NCBI RefSeq assembly: GCF_900182985.1
Contig: NZ_FXUY01000002.1
Location: forward strand, 1,103,001-1,167,000
From: Pseudomonas helmanticensis
Lineage (GTDB): Bacteria; Pseudomonadota; Gammaproteobacteria; Pseudomonadales; Pseudomonadaceae
Reading direction: 5' to 3'
Length of the DNA stretch: 64,000 nucleotides
Position numbers and translations under genes: made by a program. The notes below the pieces were generated by a model, which worked only from the letters and a program-made list of their open reading frames with translations, searched no databases and had not been told where the DNA came from. This document shows positions 36,437 through 46,513 of this stretch, piece after piece (the first letter of the stretch is position 1; each line of letters begins with the position of its first letter).

Positions 36437-37006
36437 ATGACCGAATTTGTGCTTACGCTCATCAGTGCTGCGCTACTCAACAACTTCGTGTTGCACTGGC
36501 CGCTGGGCGTCGATCCGTTGCTGGCGGGCCGTCGTCGCCAGGTGCATGCGTTGGGGCTGGCGACGATGTGCCTGATGTTGATCGTTGGCGTCATCGGTTA
36601 CGCGATCTGGCATTGGCTGCTGGTGCCGCTGCAACTTGAATCCCTGCGCCTGCTGGTGTTTCTGCCGCTGAGTGTGTTGCTGATCGCACCACTGTTGAAA
36701 CTGCTGGCGCGCTGGCTGCCGAATCTGCCTTTCGACGGATTATGGCCGCTGTTGTTGGGCAACGCCGGCGTACTTGGACTGGCGCTGATCAATGCGCAAA
36801 ACGATCAAGGCCTGTTGCTTGCAACAGCCCTGAGCCTCGGTGCCGGGCTGGGGTTCTGGCTGGTGCTGAGCCTGTTCAGCGATTTACGTGAACGCACCGC
36901 CGACAGCAATATTCCCCTGCCCTTTCGCGGCCTGCCGATCGACCTGATCGGCGCCGGATTGATCGCAGTGATTTTTCTCGGATTCAGTGGACTGATCAAA
37001 ACATGA
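36437..37006 (+). CDS. rnfA: RnfA/RsxA-like membrane subunit, cluster cysteines replaced
   Basis: 189 residues, six membrane helices. By-eye alignment with E. coli RsxA is end to end: LLNNFVL (E. coli LVNNFVL), VLGLALIN (VLGVALLN), [27 protein letters not shown] (PAPFRGNAIALITAG...). The two cysteines that hold half of the central [2Fe-2S] cluster are not kept: E. coli LGLCPF is LGVDPL here (Asp26) and TNCAVLG is GNAGVLG (Ala110). The only Cys is at residue 45, elsewhere. It is first in the rnf operon; its stop overlaps the rnfB start by 4 bases (ATGA). A degenerate but expressed-looking subunit. Confidence 0.85.
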   Translation: MTEFVLTLISAALLNNFVLHWPLGVDPLLAGRRRQVHALGLATMCLMLIVGVIGYAIWHWLLVPLQLESLRLLVFLPLSVLLIAPLLKLLARWLPNLPFDGLWPLLLGNAGVLGLALINAQNDQGLLLATALSLGAGLGFWLVLSLFSDLRERTADSNIPLPFRGLPIDLIGAGLIAVIFLGFSGLIKT

Positions 37007-38010
37007 GTCTGATTCAACGCATCGATGCCCTCCTGCCGCAGACCCAATGCGGCAAGTGTGGCCATCCCGGATGCAAGCCATACGCTGAAGGCCTCGCCGA
37101 GGGCGAGGCGATCAACAAGTGCCCGCCCGGTGGTGATGAAACCATTGCGGCGTTGGCCGAGCTGTTGAGAGTGCCGGTGCTGGAACTGGACATCAGCCGT
37201 GGTTCGGCACCGCCGCAGGTCGCCTATATCCGCGAAGCCGAATGCATCGGCTGCACCAAGTGCATCCAGGCCTGCCCGATCGATGCCATCGTCGGCGCCG
37301 CCAAGTTGATGCACACCGTGCTGATTGACGAGTGCACCGGTTGCGATCTGTGTGTCGCGCCGTGCCCGGTCGACTGCATCGAAATGCATCCGCTGCCGCC
37401 AAGCACATTGCCGGTGATCGGCGGCCTGGCATTCAGTCTTGAAGAACAGCGTGCCCGCGCGGCCAAACGCGATCATGCACGTCAGCGCTTCGAACAACGC
37501 AATGCCCGCTTGCAACGCGAAGAACAACAGAAACAGAACGAGCGTGAGGCGCGGGCCAAACGCGCGGCGCAACCCGAAGTCAGCACGCTTGATCCGGTGC
37601 AGGCGGCACTGGAACGCGTGCGTGCACAGAAGACTGCCAGCGCCGACGCTGCGCTGAAGAAAGCCAAGATCGATGTCGCGATGAGCCGCGCGCAGTTGCA
37701 CAAATCGCTGAAAGCCTTCGGCCATCCACCGACCTTCGATCAACAATCGCAATTGATCGTGTTGCAGCAGCAGTTCGAAGCCGCCGAACAGGCGTTGGCA
37801 AAACTCGAAAGCAACACACCGGCCACTCCCGCCGTGACAACGGCGCCTGCGCCGGACGCCGATCTGAAACGCGCCAAAATCCAACTGGCCATGCGCCGCG
37901 CCGAACTGAAGAAGGCGCAGACCGCCGAAGCCGCGCCGGAGCAGATCGCCGCGCTGGAGCAAGCGCTGCACGACGCCGAGCGTCAGGTGCAAGACCATGT
38001 CGGCCCTTGA
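37003..38010 (+). CDS. rnfB: RnfB/RsxB-like ferredoxin subunit without membrane anchor, with coiled tail
   Basis: 335 residues against about 190 for E. coli RsxB. Cluster motifs are complete: an N-terminal CGKCGHPGC (Cys16, 19, 24) with Cys40, then two ferredoxin clusters (Cys81/84/87/91 and Cys111/114/117/121). The protein begins directly at [16 protein letters not shown], so the usual N-terminal membrane helix is missing. From residue about 145 to the end it is a charged, Ala/Lys/Glu-rich helix with repeats such as [17 protein letters not shown] and [17 protein letters not shown], which resemble the C-terminal tails of RnfC. It overlaps rnfD by 14 bases. No rnfC follows. Confidence 0.88.
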   Translation: MSLIQRIDALLPQTQCGKCGHPGCKPYAEGLAEGEAINKCPPGGDETIAALAELLRVPVLELDISRGSAPPQVAYIREAECIGCTKCIQACPIDAIVGAAKLMHTVLIDECTGCDLCVAPCPVDCIEMHPLPPSTLPVIGGLAFSLEEQRARAAKRDHARQRFEQRNARLQREEQQKQNEREARAKRAAQPEVSTLDPVQAALERVRAQKTASADAALKKAKIDVAMSRAQLHKSLKAFGHPPTFDQQSQLIVLQQQFEAAEQALAKLESNTPATPAVTTAPAPDADLKRAKIQLAMRRAELKKAQTAEAAPEQIAALEQALHDAERQVQDHVGP

Positions 38011-38980
38011 GACGCCGGACGATCGCCTGCAACAGGCGATGAAACGGGTGCTGCTCGCGCTGCTGCCGGGGCTGCTCGCGCTGTTCTGGTTGTACGGTTG
38101 GGGCGTGCTGATCAACCTGATGCTCTGCGTTGGCACGGCGCTGATCGTCGAAGTCGGTGTCGCACGACTGCGTCAGCAACAGTTGCAGCCGACGCTGAGC
38201 GATGGCAGCGCGGTGGTCAGCGCAACATTGCTGGCCGTGGCCCTGCCGGCTTATTGCCCTTGGTGGCTGACAGTGACCGCGATCGCCTCAGGTCTGCTGT
38301 TCGGCAAGCACTTGTACGGTGGCATCGGCAAGAATCCGTTCAACCCGGCCATGCTTGGTTTCGCCCTGATCATGGTGATGTTCCCGCAACCGATGACCCA
38401 TTGGCCCGCGCACGGCTTGGATCTGCTCGCCGCCGTGCAGCAGGTGTTCAATCCGGCTCAGGCGCCGGATGCGTGGGTGCAGGCCACTGCTCTGGACAGT
38501 CTGCGCATCAACAAGAGCCTGACCATGGACGAGTTGTTCGCCGGCAATTCGGCGTTCGGTCGCTTCGGTGGGCGCGGTGTGGAATGGATCAATCTGGCAT
38601 TTCTCGCCGGCGGAGTGTTTTTACTGCAACGGCGGGTCATCGCCTGGCACGCGCCGGTCGGCATGCTCGCCAGCCTGTTTGTCGTCAGCCTGTTGTGCTG
38701 GAACGGCTCGGGATCGGACTCGCATGGTTCGCCACTGTTTCACCTGTTGAGCGGCGCGACCATGCTGGGCGCGTTCTTCATCATTACCGAACCGGTCTCC
38801 GGCGCTAAAAGCGCACTCGCCCGCCTGCTGTTTGGTGTCGGCGTCGGCTTGCTGACTTATCTGATTCGCACATGGGGTGGCTACCCGGACGGGGTGGCGT
38901 TTGCGGTGCTGCTGATGAATCTTTGCGTGCCCGCACTGGAAAGGTTCGCCGCCACGCGACAGGCGCAGGTGACCCCATGA
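37997..38980 (+). CDS. rnfD: RnfD/RsxD-like flavinylated membrane subunit
   Basis: 327 residues and about 10 membrane helices of the NqrB/RnfD family. The covalent flavin site is present as SGAT (residues 252-255, in [20 protein letters not shown]), and [19 protein letters not shown] marks the conserved helix. The FMN attached to this Thr would carry electrons across the membrane. It begins inside the end of rnfB where rnfC would normally stand. The stop overlaps rnfG by 4 bases. Confidence 0.9.
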   Translation: MSALETPDDRLQQAMKRVLLALLPGLLALFWLYGWGVLINLMLCVGTALIVEVGVARLRQQQLQPTLSDGSAVVSATLLAVALPAYCPWWLTVTAIASGLLFGKHLYGGIGKNPFNPAMLGFALIMVMFPQPMTHWPAHGLDLLAAVQQVFNPAQAPDAWVQATALDSLRINKSLTMDELFAGNSAFGRFGGRGVEWINLAFLAGGVFLLQRRVIAWHAPVGMLASLFVVSLLCWNGSGSDSHGSPLFHLLSGATMLGAFFIITEPVSGAKSALARLLFGVGVGLLTYLIRTWGGYPDGVAFAVLLMNLCVPALERFAATRQAQVTP

Positions 38981-39582
38981 ATCGCACCGCAAATATCGTC
39001 AGCGTGCTGGTCCTGACGATCATCGGCGTCAGCGTGACCTATCTGCTGCAACGCGCCAATGCACCGCAGATTACCGCCGAACAGCGTCGACTCGACAATC
39101 GCAAATTGCTCGATGTGCTCCCTGCCGAAACCTATGACAATCAACCGCTGGAACAACCGCTGTCGCTGGTCGATAGCGCTTTGGCGCATAGCCAGCTGAA
39201 CGGCGCTTATCGCGCCACCAAGGCTGGACAACCGGTTGCGCTGTTGTTGCGCAGTGAAGCCCAGGGTTACGCCGGCAGCCTCGAACTGCTGATTGCCATT
39301 GATACCGGCGGCAAGCTGATTGGCGTGAAAACCCTCAGGCAAAACGAAACTCCGGCACTCGGCGGACATCTTGGCGACTGGCCGAACGCCTGGCTGCAAG
39401 CGTTTACCGGCAAGTCACGCGAAGATCCCACTGATAACGGCTGGGCGCTGAAAAAGGATCAGGGCCAATTCGACCAGATGGCGGGTGCGACCATTACCTC
39501 GCGTGCGACGATCAATGCCATCCACGATGCCTTGCGCTACTTCGATGAGCATCGCGCAGCCTTGCTGGGGAGTGGTACATGA
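38977..39582 (+). CDS. rnfG: RnfG/RsxG-like periplasmic flavin-bearing subunit
   Basis: 201 residues. One N-terminal membrane helix (about 6-24) and a periplasmic FMN-binding domain. The flavinylation motif is AGATITS (residues 169-175, Thr172), a target of the ApbE flavin transferase, which is not encoded in the window. It includes LIAIDTGGKLIGVKTLRQNETPALG, typical of the family. Start and stop both overlap neighbours by ATGA, so the operon is translationally coupled. The start upstream at 38872 is out of the family range. Confidence 0.88.
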   Translation: MNRTANIVSVLVLTIIGVSVTYLLQRANAPQITAEQRRLDNRKLLDVLPAETYDNQPLEQPLSLVDSALAHSQLNGAYRATKAGQPVALLLRSEAQGYAGSLELLIAIDTGGKLIGVKTLRQNETPALGGHLGDWPNAWLQAFTGKSREDPTDNGWALKKDQGQFDQMAGATITSRATINAIHDALRYFDEHRAALLGSGT

Positions 39583-40160
39583 ACACATCAGCGCAGCTGT
39601 CGAACTCAATGGTGCTGGTGCTCCTGCTTGGCACCAGCCACTCGCTCGCCGGCGCATCAGGCATGCTGTTGATGTCGCTGCTGGTGGTGGGCGTCTACGG
39701 CTTGTGCATGTCACTGCTGCGCCCGCACCTGACGCCCCTGAGCGTGTTACTGAGCAGCGTGGTGCTCGCCGCCGCCCTGACCAGTTGCGCCGACACACTG
39801 GCGCAACGCTGGTCTGTGCAATGGCATCAGGCATTCAGTCTGTATATCGGCCTGATCGCTCTGCAGTGCGTGGTGCTGGAACATAATGGCTTCTTTCGCC
39901 AATCGCTGACCCGGCGCCTCAAACTCGGGATTCAGTTCGCCGGGCTCATGGTGATACTCGCGGCGCTGCGTGAAATCGCCGGTCATGGCAGCCTCGGTGG
40001 TGATCTGTCGGAACACTGGCGTGGGTTGCTGATTCTCAGCGAAGGGGTGCATTGGCTGACGCTGGTTCCCGGCGCACTGATTTTACTGGGGCTGCTGCTC
40101 GCAGCCCGTCAGGCGTGGACGCGCCCGAACTCTATATCGAAGGAAACGCATCGCCCATGA
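39579..40160 (+). CDS. rnfE: RnfE/RsxE-like membrane subunit, partly lost cluster cysteines
   Basis: 193 residues, about six membrane helices. By-eye alignment with E. coli RsxE: NSALVQLLGLCPLLAVT corresponds to NSMVLVLLLGTSHSLAGA here, so the first cluster Cys is a Ser (residue 20). VTNCIVVG corresponds to ALQCVVLE, so the second Cys (residue 97) is kept. Two other Cys (43, 70) lie in helices where none is expected. E. coli RsxE is longer (about 231). The stop overlaps the nth start by 4 bases. With the rnfA changes, only one of four central [2Fe-2S] ligands remains. Confidence 0.83.
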   Translation: MNTSAQLSNSMVLVLLLGTSHSLAGASGMLLMSLLVVGVYGLCMSLLRPHLTPLSVLLSSVVLAAALTSCADTLAQRWSVQWHQAFSLYIGLIALQCVVLEHNGFFRQSLTRRLKLGIQFAGLMVILAALREIAGHGSLGGDLSEHWRGLLILSEGVHWLTLVPGALILLGLLLAARQAWTRPNSISKETHRP

Positions 40161-40795
40161 ATGCCGCAAAACGTCTTGAGATTTTTCGCAGACTGCATGA
40201 AGACAATCCCGAGCCAAAAACCGAACTGGCGTACTCATCGCCGTTCGAGTTGTTGATCGCTGTGATTCTTTCGGCGCAATCGACCGACGTGGGCGTCAAC
40301 AAGGCTACGGCCAGGCTTTTCCCGGTAGCCAATACGCCAGCAGCGATTCATGCCTTGGGCGTCGAGGGTCTGTCCGAATACATCAAGACCATCGGCCTGT
40401 ACAACAGCAAGGCAAAAAACGTCATAGAAACCTGCCGCTTACTGGTCGAACGCCACGGCAGCGAGATTCCGCAAACCCGTGAAGAGCTGGAAGCCCTGCC
40501 CGGTGTCGGGCGCAAAACCGCGAACGTGGTGCTCAATACCGCTTTTCGCCAGCTGACCATGGCTGTCGACACGCACATCTTCCGCGTCAGCAATCGCACC
40601 GGCATTGCACCCGGCAAGAATGTCGTCGAAGTGGAAAAGAAATTGATGAAATTTGTGCCCAAGGATTACCTGCTCGATTCCCACCATTGGCTGATTTTGC
40701 ATGGACGTTACGTGTGCCTGGCGCGCAAACCCCGCTGCGGCAGCTGCCGGATCGAGGATTTGTGCGAGTACAAGGACAAAACTTCAGACGATTGA
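40157..40795 (+). CDS. nth: Endonuclease III
   Basis: 212 residues. A bifunctional DNA glycosylase/AP lyase for oxidised pyrimidines. The helix-hairpin-helix with catalytic Lys (LPGVGRKTANVVL), the catalytic Asp (VDTHIFRVSNR) and the [4Fe-4S] motif C-x6-C-x2-C-x5-C (CLARKPRCGSCRIEDLC) are all present. It is last in the coupled rnf operon, as in P. aeruginosa and E. coli. The frame upstream of 40157 belongs to rnfE overlap. Confidence 0.96.
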   Translation: MNAAKRLEIFRRLHEDNPEPKTELAYSSPFELLIAVILSAQSTDVGVNKATARLFPVANTPAAIHALGVEGLSEYIKTIGLYNSKAKNVIETCRLLVERHGSEIPQTREELEALPGVGRKTANVVLNTAFRQLTMAVDTHIFRVSNRTGIAPGKNVVEVEKKLMKFVPKDYLLDSHHWLILHGRYVCLARKPRCGSCRIEDLCEYKDKTSDD

Positions 40796-40901
40796 GTAAC
40801 TATTAGGTTTTTGTATCTATCGATTGAAAAAATCTTTTTTACCAGCCGCTGTATTGTCGATATAAGGAGCGCCAAAGGCAGTCTTAGCCGGGAGTTAACC
40901 T

Positions 40902-41081
40902 ATGAGTACCGATAAAGAGCAATTGGACGTAGAAGACGATTTTGCTGCCGCTGAGACCGATGACGCAGAACCAGTGGTCGAGGTGGCAAAAACCAACCTC
41001 AGCAAACGCCGCACTATCGACAATCTGCTAGATGAGCGCCGGTTGAAAAGACAATTGGACGATTACGATTTTGATCTTTGA
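40902..41081 (+). CDS. Small acidic protein, PA3496 family
   Basis: 59 residues, too short for most ORF lists: begins MSTDKEQLDVEDDF, centre KTNLSKRRTIDNLLDERRLK, end DDYDFDL. GGGAG lies 7 bases before the ATG. The acidic first half and the basic RRTIDNLLDERRLKRQ half match what I recall for PA3496, which also follows nth and has been called a putative envelope-integrity protein. It has its own terminator. Function not established. Confidence 0.8.
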   Translation: MSTDKEQLDVEDDFAAAETDDAEPVVEVAKTNLSKRRTIDNLLDERRLKRQLDDYDFDL

Positions 41082-41087
41082 CATCTG

Positions 41088-41113
41088 AAGCCTCCCGAAA
41101 CGGAGGCTTTTTT
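41088..41113 (+). terminator. Terminator after the small acidic gene
   Basis: AAGCCTCC-CGAAAC-GGAGGCTT followed by TTTT, 7 bases after the stop. Confidence 0.88.
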
Positions 41114-41168
41114 CTGTCCGTTGCACGCTGGTATTGATCGGCCCACCACCCCTTCGCTCAAAATACCC

Positions 41169-41795
41169 TCAGACAAGTCCATTACGCTGTGCCAGTTCGA
41201 TCAGATCAACCAGTGAACGGGCATTGAGTTTCAGCAGCAATCGAGTCTTGTAAGTACTCACGGTCTTGTTACTGAGAAACATGCCATCGGCAATTTCCTT
41301 GTTGGTCTTGCCCCGGGCCAATTGCTGCAACACCATCATTTCGCGCCCGGAAAGACGATCGACCATATCAGCTTCGCTGGCATTCCCCAGACTGGTGCGT
41401 ACTGTGTGCAATGCCTGATTGGGAAAGTAACTGTAACCGGACAGTACCGCCTTGATGGCGCTCAGCAATTCAGTCAAATCCTGTTGTTTGCAAACATAGC
41501 CCGCAGCGCCAGACTGCATGCAGCGCATTGAAAAGTGCCCTGGGGCCTGGGAGGTCAACACGAGGACTTTCATTGGCATGGCAGTCGAAGCCAGACGCGC
41601 AATAACCTCCAGACCATCAAGCTTGGGTATGCCAATATCCAGAATGACAATATCCGGCATTTGTTCGCGCGCAAGTTGCAGGGCATCTACGCCATTATCC
41701 GTCTCTGCAATAACTTCGTAGCCATGACGTTCCATCAGCATACGCACAGCAAGACGAATGACGGGGTGATCATCCACGATCAGCACTTTATTCAT
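41169..41795 (-). CDS. NarL/FixJ-type response regulator (BvgA/RocA-like)
   Basis: 208 residues: a receiver domain with phospho-acceptor Asp53 (IVILDIGIPKLDG) and VLTSQ, then a LuxR-type helix-turn-helix at about 145-205 (LSGREMMVLQQLARGKTNKEIADGMFLSNKTVSTYKTRLL). This BvgA/RocA1 branch controls fimbriae or adhesion in some pseudomonads. No partner kinase is adjacent. The start at 41795 is where the receiver begins. A perfect 18-base palindrome lies 56-73 bases upstream and may be an autoregulatory site. The upstream region is lower in GC than the surroundings. Confidence 0.85.
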   Translation of the reverse strand: MNKVLIVDDHPVIRLAVRMLMERHGYEVIAETDNGVDALQLAREQMPDIVILDIGIPKLDGLEVIARLASTAMPMKVLVLTSQAPGHFSMRCMQSGAAGYVCKQQDLTELLSAIKAVLSGYSYFPNQALHTVRTSLGNASEADMVDRLSGREMMVLQQLARGKTNKEIADGMFLSNKTVSTYKTRLLLKLNARSLVDLIELAQRNGLV

Positions 41796-42257
41796 GGGCA
41801 AGTCCAGTTTCGCTGTTCGAATTTTTAGAGCCGGCACAATAGCCTAGTCACTTGTGCCATGGCACAAGAGAGTTCCGTTGCACTCACAGCGAAAGACATT
41901 CCCTACGACAAACAAAGACTTTTCCTACAAAAATCCAGACTTCTGCAAGTGAAGTGTCACTCGGACGTGGTCTACATCCCTGCCAAGCCTTTAAAACGCC
42001 TACCGGCTAAGTCCGCGAGAACTATTGTACGGCCTGCGTTGCGATCCGTAATGTATTGGAGATACCTTGCCCGGCGCTATCGAAGATTCCAACGCCGCAA
42101 AAACGCATGTATTTTTCAACTAAAGTCCGTCAGCGCCCGGAACATAAACAACTGAAACAAGATACTTCTACCCAACGCTATGTTTTTAATATAAAAATGC
42201 ACATCAACTAAAAAACGAATCACAAATGCGGACAACTACATTTCATGAGTACTGAAT
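41796..42257. other. Lower-GC divergent region, no convincing gene
   Basis: 462 bases, visibly more A/T-rich toward 42150-42257 than the core genome. It contains the palindrome at 41851-41868 and must hold promoters for both flanking genes. An ORF at 41859-42155 exists but lacks a ribosome site and homology, so it is not called. Confidence 0.6.
41851..41868. promoter_or_regulatory. Perfect 18-base palindrome, candidate operator
   Basis: CTTGTGCCATGGCACAAG is a perfect inverted repeat without a spacer, upstream of the response-regulator gene and divergent from the membrane protein gene. The protein that binds it is unknown; a dimeric regulator is the simple explanation. Confidence 0.5.
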
Positions 42258-42965
42258 ATGATGAAATTCAAAAAGAAAATCGCCAACCCGATGACGGTAA
42301 TCGTTGTATTTGCTTTTATATCCGAATCCTCTGCCGCCGTGTCGCTGCCATTCCTTGGTGATCGTGAGCGCGAGATGTACATCTGGTTCCTTATGAGCTT
42401 TCCGTTTTACTTGCTGCTGCTATTCTTCATTACATTAAACTTTAACTACCGATCTCTTTACGCTCCTTCCGACTTCGACAAGGACGACAGTTTTTTAAAG
42501 CTTTCTGTGAACGCACAGGGCAGCGAAAACGGATTGCGCAACAGTTCAACGGGAGAATCCTCGATGACCGAAAACAATACGACGGAGGCTTTCTCCAGTA
42601 ACGGATTGTCTGCAGGAGAAACGGTGCTGCATCCGCCCAGTCATCCATCAGAGTCCGGTGGTGCCGGTACAGAATGTTCATGGATCGAGCATAACGTTCA
42701 ATGGCCGAAACCACTGGGCACCCTACGGGCCATCGACGTGCGCCAGATGAATAATCGAATGGAGTTTGACGCCTTGCTGGAAAACTTTTCCCTTCCTGGC
42801 AAACATTCGAAAGTCATCGTGTTGCTGACCGATCCGGCGTCTGAAGTATTGCTTATGCAAATCATGGCGGACTTTATCCGGCAGGCAAAAAAACGCGTTG
42901 GCGCGACCCATGTGATTACTTACAACGTATGTACGCAAGCCAGCACGATTCTGAAAGCAGCATGA
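42258..42965 (+). CDS. Two-helix membrane protein with a C-terminal alpha/beta domain, unknown
   Basis: 235 residues. N-terminal module: IANPMTVIVVFAFISESSAAVSLPFL (helix 1), IWFLMSFPFYLLLLFFITLNFN (helix 2) and RSLYAPSDFDKDD. I have seen similar two-helix LYAPSD(F/Y) modules at the start of variable bacterial membrane proteins, some fused to YEATS-like domains, but could not confirm this here. A Ser/Asn/Thr-rich linker (residues about 75-140) leads to a C-terminal part with predicted strand-helix pattern (SKVIVLLTDPASEVLLMQIMADFIRQAKK, ATHVITYNV). The ribosome site is weak; ATG at 42258 or 42261. Base composition suggests acquired DNA. Confidence 0.65.
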   Translation: MMKFKKKIANPMTVIVVFAFISESSAAVSLPFLGDREREMYIWFLMSFPFYLLLLFFITLNFNYRSLYAPSDFDKDDSFLKLSVNAQGSENGLRNSSTGESSMTENNTTEAFSSNGLSAGETVLHPPSHPSESGGAGTECSWIEHNVQWPKPLGTLRAIDVRQMNNRMEFDALLENFSLPGKHSKVIVLLTDPASEVLLMQIMADFIRQAKKRVGATHVITYNVCTQASTILKAA

Positions 42966-42992
42966 AACACAGGCAGTTTTTTGAAGTGGATA

Positions 42993-43034
42993 AAAAAAGG
43001 CGGCATTGTCATAACGACAAGCCGCCTTTTTTAT
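42993..43034. terminator. Bidirectional terminator between the membrane protein and argG
   Basis: GGCGGC-A-TTGTC, short loop, GACAA-GCCGCC, flanked by AAAAAAA on one side and TTTTTT on the other; it serves both converging genes. Confidence 0.85.
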
Positions 43035-43050
43035 TGCGCGTCTGAAGGAC

Positions 43051-44268
<1,218 letters not shown>

Positions 44269-44397
44269 GCCATCACTCCACGGGGTTCTACGGAAAGCCG
44301 AGGAGTCTACCGCCCAAACGCGATAATTTACAGAGGCGCGACAGCTTAAGACGACAAAGCGACAGAATCTGTCGAGAGCGCGACGATGACCGGCGGG

Positions 44398-45306
44398 TCA
44401 GGAAGTCGCCGCAGTACTGGCTGGAGTGCTCGCTTGCGGTGCCGGAGTGGTGATGGGAGCCACGCGCGCCAGTTTGACATTGACCCGGCGGTTTTTCGCG
44501 CGATTGGCCGCATTGGTGTTCGGCACGATGGGGTATTGCTCGCCATGGAAACGCACGGTGATCTGCGATTCCTGAATGCCGTTGGCCTTGAAGAAGTCGA
44601 CCACCGCCAGCGCCCGACGGCGCGACAGTTCACGATTGGTCAGGCGATTGCCGCTGTTGTCGGAATGGCCGTCGAGTTCGATGTGATTGACCGTCGGATC
44701 GGCCTTCATGTATTCGAGCATCACTTGCAGCCTGGCCTTGGCGGCGGCATCAAGGTCAACGCCCTCGCCGGGGAAGCCAATCTGCGACTGCTTGATCTGC
44801 TCGAAATTCTGCGGCAGCAATTTCGCCACGCAGGTCTGGTAATCGTTGAACGCCTTGCTGAACTTGACCGGCAATAAACGCACTTCCGAGACGCGGCCAT
44901 CGCCCGAGGCACGGCGCACTACCGGGCTGCGCCCGTCCAGCAGACCACTGATCAGACCGCCGGCCTGCGACTGTGAGCTACTGAACAGCACGTTGCCACT
45001 GCCGAGCCTCACGGAGCCCAGATTGATGTCACCACGCCCCGGCTGCCAAGGTGCAGCCGCCGCGAGCAACGTCGCCGAACCACCGCCAAGCATGGCGTTG
45101 TAGGCGTTCAGACGAAAGATCGCCTGCTCGCCCGCTTTGCGCACGAATTCGCCCGAGCCGAAGTCGGTGATCGGCTGGGTCAGGCGGCATTCGAACTTGT
45201 CGCCGGCGACCGTCCACTCAATGTTCTCCAGACGGGTCTGGTACGTGAGCGCCATCGCGGGGAGGCTGGCAAACACACTGAGCAAGGCTAAATAACGCTG
45301 GCGCAC
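44398..45306 (-). CDS. motY: Sodium-type flagellar motor protein MotY
   Basis: 302 residues. A signal peptide (RQRYLALLSVFASLPAMA) precedes a MotY N-terminal domain (LTYQTRLENIEWTVAGDKFECRL...) and a C-terminal OmpA-like peptidoglycan-binding domain (residues about 180-290, with HIELDGHSDNSGNRLTNRELSRRRA). MotY builds the T-ring around the basal body with MotX-type partners. It follows argG on the same strand, as PA3526 follows PA3525. I choose the GTG at 45306, with GGAG at 6 bases; the ATG at 45318 adds four residues and has a poor site. Confidence 0.9.
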   Translation of the reverse strand: MRQRYLALLSVFASLPAMALTYQTRLENIEWTVAGDKFECRLTQPITDFGSGEFVRKAGEQAIFRLNAYNAMLGGGSATLLAAAAPWQPGRGDINLGSVRLGSGNVLFSSSQSQAGGLISGLLDGRSPVVRRASGDGRVSEVRLLPVKFSKAFNDYQTCVAKLLPQNFEQIKQSQIGFPGEGVDLDAAAKARLQVMLEYMKADPTVNHIELDGHSDNSGNRLTNRELSRRRALAVVDFFKANGIQESQITVRFHGEQYPIVPNTNAANRAKNRRVNVKLARVAPITTPAPQASTPASTAATS

Positions 45307-45466
45307 GGGAGGCTCCATTGGCTTCTGAAACACAAAGACCGATTCACACTATGTTTACGGCATACCTACGGGATATCGGAAGCTTCCCGCAAAACTTGAT
45401 AGCGAGTGCCTGCAAGAGTCTTTTCCGGTAGCATTCGCCTCAGTTTGACCCGCCTGGAATCCCCTC

Positions 45467-46513
45467 ATGTCCGACCGCCTGACCCTGCTGCGTCCCGACG
45501 ACTGGCATATTCATCTTCGCGATGGTGCCGTGTTGACCAATACCGTTGCCGATGTTGCGCGCACTTTTGGCCGCGCGATCATCATGCCCAACCTGGTACC
45601 TCCGGTGCGCAACGCCGCTGAAGCCGACGGCTATCGCCAGCGGATCCTCACTGCCCGCCCGGCCGGCAGTCGCTTTGAGCCGCTGATGGTGCTGTACCTC
45701 ACCGACCGTACCCAGCCCGAAGAAATTCGTGAAGCCAAGGCCAGTGGTTTTGTCTACGCCGCCAAGCTCTACCCGGCCGGCGCGACCACCAACTCCGATT
45801 CCGGCGTGACCAGCATCGACAAGATTCTGCCGGCGATCGAGGCCATGGCCGAAGTCGGCATGCCGCTGTTGATCCACGGTGAAGTCACCCGTGGCGACGT
45901 CGATGTGTTCGACCGCGAAAAGATTTTCATCGATGAGCACATGCGCCGTGTCGTCGAGCGCTTTCCAACGCTCAAAGTGGTGTTCGAACACATCACCACC
46001 GCTGACGCCGTGCAGTTCGTCAACGAGGCTTCGGCCAACGTTGGTGCAACCATCACCGCGCATCACCTGCTCTACAACCGCAACCACATGCTGGTGGGCG
46101 GCATTCGGCCGCACTTCTATTGCCTGCCGATCCTCAAGCGCAACACGCATCAGGAGGCCCTGCTCGATGCCGCCACCAGCGGCAGCGCGAAGTTCTTTCT
46201 TGGCACCGATTCGGCACCGCACGCCCAGCACGCCAAGGAAGCCGCTTGCGGTTGCGCCGGCTGCTACACCGCGTACGCTGCCATCGAAATGTATGCCGAA
46301 GCCTTCGAACAGCGTAACGCGCTGGACAAGCTCGAAGCCTTCGCCAGCCTCAACGGCCCGCGTTTCTACGGCCTGCCGGCAAACACCGATCGCATCACCC
46401 TGGTTCGTGAAGAATGGACCGCCCCGACCAGCCTGCCATTCGGCGAGCTGACCGTTATCCCGCTGCGCGCCGGTGAAAAACTGCGCTGGCGCCTGCTGGA
46501 GGAACACGCGTGA
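45467..46513 (+). CDS. pyrC: Dihydroorotase
   Basis: 348 residues, the E. coli-type class II enzyme. It cyclises carbamoyl-aspartate to dihydroorotate in pyrimidine synthesis. Zinc ligands are visible: HIHLRDG near residue 14-20, a lysine to be carboxylated in [21 protein letters not shown] and FEHITT, and the catalytic Asp in [12 protein letters not shown] at 45467. Stop overlaps the rnt start (GTGA). Confidence 0.97.
   Translation: MSDRLTLLRPDDWHIHLRDGAVLTNTVADVARTFGRAIIMPNLVPPVRNAAEADGYRQRILTARPAGSRFEPLMVLYLTDRTQPEEIREAKASGFVYAAKLYPAGATTNSDSGVTSIDKILPAIEAMAEVGMPLLIHGEVTRGDVDVFDREKIFIDEHMRRVVERFPTLKVVFEHITTADAVQFVNEASANVGATITAHHLLYNRNHMLVGGIRPHFYCLPILKRNTHQEALLDAATSGSAKFFLGTDSAPHAQHAKEAACGCAGCYTAYAAIEMYAEAFEQRNALDKLEAFASLNGPRFYGLPANTDRITLVREEWTAPTSLPFGELTVIPLRAGEKLRWRLLEEHA

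Noticed and set aside
41859..42155. 98-codon frame in the lower-GC region
   Set aside because: Starts inside the 18-base palindrome, has no ribosome site and no similarity I recognise; better read as regulatory sequence.
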